DNA of 64,000 bases, taken from contig JAIUOF010000001.1 in NCBI GenBank assembly GCA_020161355.1, positions 248,001 to 312,000 on the forward strand, given 5' to 3'. Under the pieces are notes generated by a model, which saw nothing but the letters and a program-made list of their open reading frames with translations, made no database searches and was not told the DNA's origin. Below are positions 61,934 to 64,000 of the stretch, in pieces. Numbering within the stretch: the stretch's first letter is position 1; every line of letters begins with the position of its first letter. The position numbers and the translations under genes are program-made. The stretch comes from Bacteroidota bacterium. GTDB taxonomy: Bacteria > Bacteroidota > Bacteroidia > Cytophagales > Spirosomataceae.

Positions 61934-62749
61934 TTATTTATAGAAAAGTGCAGATAGAGCCATATGCTCATTGTTCAGATATTCCTTTGGCGTAACTCCA
62001 ACGAGATCTTTAAAATCTTTAATAAAATGGTTTTGATCGAAATAATCACTTTCGTAAGCAATATCTGTTAACGTTTCTGATTTTTTGTTAAGCAACATAT
62101 TTAAAGTTGCTTGAAGTCGAATAGCCTTGCTTAGTTGCTTTGGGCTAATACCAATTTGCTTTCTAAAATGTCTTTCTAACTGCCTTCTTTTTGAAATGTC
62201 ATCTGTCAAAATATCATTTATATGTGTTGTTCCGTTTGATTTGAGAAGTACATCAACAGTTGATTTTACGATATTGCTTATAGTAGTCTTATCATTTATT
62301 AGTTTTAAAAGAAAGGCTTCAATAATATCAATTCTCTGTTTGGTATCAGCAGCTTGAATCATTTGTGGCTCTAAAATGTCGGCTTCTACTTGTCCGAAAA
62401 GTTCTGAAATGGGTGTTTCCTTGTCAACCAAGTTCTCAAGAGGTATTTTTACGAAGTTGGCAAAGCCAATAGGATAAAAACAGATTGCGAAAGTATCAAC
62501 ATTTCCTGTAGGTAATATGTCAAAGGATTTGGTTCTCTGTCCCATTACCATGGCATTTGGGTGAAGGATAAAGTCTGTTTCGGAAGTGAATCTTTTTATC
62601 TTATCGCCAAAATTGAAGGTCATTTCTATGCAGCCGTCAGGCACAATCTTTTGCTTTTGATTTTTTGGGTCATAAGGCACTTCCAAAGTCCAATAAAATT
62701 TGACTATGGATTCTAAATCTTTATGTGGCTTAAATGTCTGATATTTCAT
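61934..62749 (-). CDS. AraC family transcriptional regulator
   Basis: A 271-residue regulator: an N-terminal DUF6597-like sensor (about 1-150: FKPHKDLESIVKFYWTLEVP, VPDGCIEMTFNFGD) and two AraC helix-turn-helix units at about 165-260 (RRQLERHFRKQIGISPKQLSKAIRL and LTDIAYESDYFDQNHFIKDFKDLVGVTPKEYL). Likely controls the neighbouring VOC gene, 78 bp away on the same strand. Confidence 0.9.
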   Translation of the reverse strand: MKYQTFKPHKDLESIVKFYWTLEVPYDPKNQKQKIVPDGCIEMTFNFGDKIKRFTSETDFILHPNAMVMGQRTKSFDILPTGNVDTFAICFYPIGFANFVKIPLENLVDKETPISELFGQVEADILEPQMIQAADTKQRIDIIEAFLLKLINDKTTISNIVKSTVDVLLKSNGTTHINDILTDDISKRRQLERHFRKQIGISPKQLSKAIRLQATLNMLLNKKSETLTDIAYESDYFDQNHFIKDFKDLVGVTPKEYLNNEHMALSALFYK

Positions 62750-62967
62750 TTTAATAATCTATTTCTTGGAATTCTGACTTTCGTCTATTATTGGCATTGA
62801 TTTTCAACTAGTTACTATTTAAAAATCTTTACACGCTATGCCAAAAATAATGATTTGTTTTTGAATTCTTTTGAGCAAACTTAATTTTCGATTTTCATTG
62901 GGGAAATTAAATCAAGCAATTCGTCAGAGGTTTAGAGGCCCTGTGGAATAAGTTAATCTAGTTATCT

Positions 62968-63015
62968 CTTCGACATTTTCTCAATGTCAAAGCGATAGAG
63001 GAATTCTAATTCTGG
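62968..63015 (+). repeat. REP element 5
   Basis: Hairpin A CTTCGACATT-TTCTC-AATGTCAAAG (62968-62992, one mismatch) with a GCGATA spacer. Hairpin B is diverged (GAGGAATTCTAATTCTGG). It is immediately followed by copy B of repeat family 2. Confidence 0.8.
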
Positions 63016-63020
63016 ACAAT

Positions 63021-63081
63021 GCTTTCGTTCGCAAATCTTGGATGCTTGTGTACCATTGACTGTAGGAACAAGTAGAAGAGT
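63021..63081 (+). repeat. Dispersed repeat family 2, copy B
   Basis: GCTTTCGTTCGCAAA at the left and GGAACAAGTAGAAGAGTTG at the right match copy A (55546-55608). The middle shares TTGTG and TTGACT blocks. Confidence 0.65.
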
Positions 63082-63116
63082 TGTTTGTTGTAAGGAGAAC
63101 AAGTGTTTTGCCAATC

Positions 63117-63222
63117 TTTCGTCGCCTGACCGGCGGTGACATGGCCTCCCCCTTCATTTTTTTGCCCGCCCAAAAAAACGAAGCAAAAAAAGGGCGGTCG
63201 GTGCAATGTGTCACGAAAAATT
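63117..63222. repeat. Palindromic repeat cluster, left arm of inverted pair
   Basis: Begins CTTTCGTCGCCTGACCGGCG and ends GTGTCACGAAAAATTT. It is the approximate reverse complement of 63583-63665: the CTTTCGTCGCC-loop-GGCG block and the GTCACGAAAA(A)TTT block recur inverted there. Confidence 0.6.
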
Positions 63223-63582
63223 TCTAAATTAATTCTAATGAATAAAATTCAAATTGATGGTCGAAATTTTTCTAAACACTGCACAGACATTCAAGGTATT
63301 TTCATTTGATTTATTAATAAATTGAGTCTTAATGAAGTCCATTTTAACTTGCGGCTCACCTATCAGAATTTACCGATATAAATTTAACCTAATTAAACCT
63401 ATTTTTCGATCTTATTTAATTTACAAAAGTAAAGGAAGAACAGATGCCATTATTTTTTAAGAATTAAAATACAAACAGTTGTAAAATAATACTTATGAAA
63501 ATTCCATAAATCAATCTTCAGCGTTTAGAAAATTTCTGGTTGAAATATTAACATTCAAGTTTAATGACTCCAAATTTTCGTG

Positions 63583-63665
63583 ACGCTTTGAAGATTGTTC
63601 CCTTTCTTTGCCTACTTTCTTTGGGTAAGCAAAGAAAGTAGGGCCTCGCCGGCTAGGCGACGAAA
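63583..63665. repeat. Palindromic repeat cluster, right arm of inverted pair
   Basis: Contains a perfect 13-bp stem (63611-63623 with 63630-63642, loop GGTAAG) built on CCTACTTTCTTTG, followed by a TCGCC-loop-GGCGA hairpin (63646-63660). It starts with AAATTTTCGTGACGC, inverted relative to 63207-63222. Confidence 0.7.
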
Positions 63666-63740
63666 GAAATTCAAAAAAACTGAAATTGTAATTACATCAA
63701 CCTCAGTATATAGGCTTAAAAATTCTTAATTATTCAAAAT

Positions 63741-64000
63741 CTATTTTACAGAAACCACAATTCTCTGATATCTCGTTAATGCCGGCTTCCCGTTGTCAGT
63801 ACCTTCAGCGATAAGATGAAAAACATCTCCAGATCTGGCATCGGAAGGGATAACAATATTTACACCCTTACTTTGAGCGATTACCTCCAATTTCTTATCT
63901 GTATTTCCGACTTCCTGATATTGCCAATATTTCATCGTAACGGAATTTCCGTCAGGATCACCTTTGGTCACCTGAATATTTAATTTCTGTCCTGGTTTGG
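63741..64000 (-). CDS. DUF1593 (Sde182-like) protein, C-terminal end only
   Basis: The last 86 residues of a protein whose start is outside the window. The visible part is the C-terminal beta domain of DUF1593 / cellulose-binding Sde182-like proteins: GDPDGNSVTMKYWQYQEVG, VNIVIPSDARSGDVFHLIAEGTDNGKPALTRYQRIVVSVK. Full-length relatives have an N-terminal nucleoside hydrolase-like domain and are secreted. The stop codon is at 63741-63743. Confidence 0.82.
   Translation of the reverse strand, partial: KPGQKLNIQVTKGDPDGNSVTMKYWQYQEVGNTDKKLEVIAQSKGVNIVIPSDARSGDVFHLIAEGTDNGKPALTRYQRIVVSVK

Larger units (their letters stand above)
62750..63740. other. Repeat-rich, gene-free region
   Basis: About 990 bp with no gene. 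It holds REP element 5, copy B of repeat family 2, and an inverted pair of palindrome clusters (63117-63192 and 63583-63665), each listed separately. Short frames inside are artefacts of the repeats. Confidence 0.7.

Noticed and set aside
1..64000. tRNA, rRNA, tmRNA or prophage genes
   Set aside because: None recognised by eye on either strand; a covariance-model search would be needed to exclude a tRNA fully.

Overview
The window is about 64 kb of AT-rich chromosomal DNA from a member of the Bacteroidota, most likely the Cytophagia. The signs are GldC of the gliding / type IX secretion system, a subtilisin-like protease with a T9SS C-terminal sorting domain, a SusC-like TonB-dependent receptor, many TAnnTTTG-type (-7) promoters, an almost complete lack of Shine-Dalgarno sequences, and several Bacteroidota-only conserved families (DUF4197, DUF4159, LuxC-like acyl-CoA reductase). 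No tRNA, rRNA, CRISPR array or prophage was recognised.

Layout. 1-9.4 kb: a cut NTF2-like gene, thioredoxin, then a tight six-gene operon on the minus strand (alpha/beta hydrolase, ATP-grasp ligase, GCS2-type carboxylate-amine ligase, class I glutamine amidotransferase, permuted ATP-grasp-like protein, class III aminotransferase). It looks like a pathway for an unidentified amide or peptide-like small molecule. A divergent second esterase, an acyl-CoA reductase and a ferredoxin follow. 9.7-23.6 kb: a nitrogen-assimilation block with an outer-membrane barrel, two Amt ammonium transporters, a P-II protein, and two unrelated glutamine synthetases (GSII and GSIII), with MtaB, an LtaS-like sulfatase, RsmE and two conserved hypotheticals between and after them. 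23.6-29.8 kb: a cinA / E2 acyltransferase / MBOAT / SGNH-like operon, a DUF4197 lipoprotein and gldC. 29.8-39.2 kb: T9SS protease, hisG-hisD, thiolase, thioredoxin-like protein, pyrophosphatase, PDH E1-beta and a MOSC protein. 39.3-48.3 kb: a TonB receptor plus beta-helix lipoprotein pair behind a PhoP/PhoB-like direct-repeat box, a candidate small RNA, a LysE exporter, a GH3 protein, and a metallophosphoesterase / glycosyltransferase pair.

48.3-64 kb is accessory in character: hypothetical genes, a GH35-like glycosidase, an AlkZ-like DNA glycosylase, a TipA-like MerR regulator, a GC-rich lipoprotein serine hydrolase, an ECF42-type sigma factor with its YCII partner, a GntP permease, VOC proteins and an AraC regulator. 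This part holds a REP/RAYT system: a tyrosine transposase flanked by inverted two-hairpin REP elements, three dispersed REP copies, other palindromic repeats, and a VOC gene fossil that ends at a REP copy. The window closes inside a DUF1593 (Sde182-like) gene.

The strongest candidates for something undescribed are the six-gene amidoligase operon, the REP/RAYT family, the roughly 100-nt RNA upstream of lysE, and the PhoP-like box in front of the TonB receptor. All functions are inferred from sequence motifs read by eye; no database search was run.
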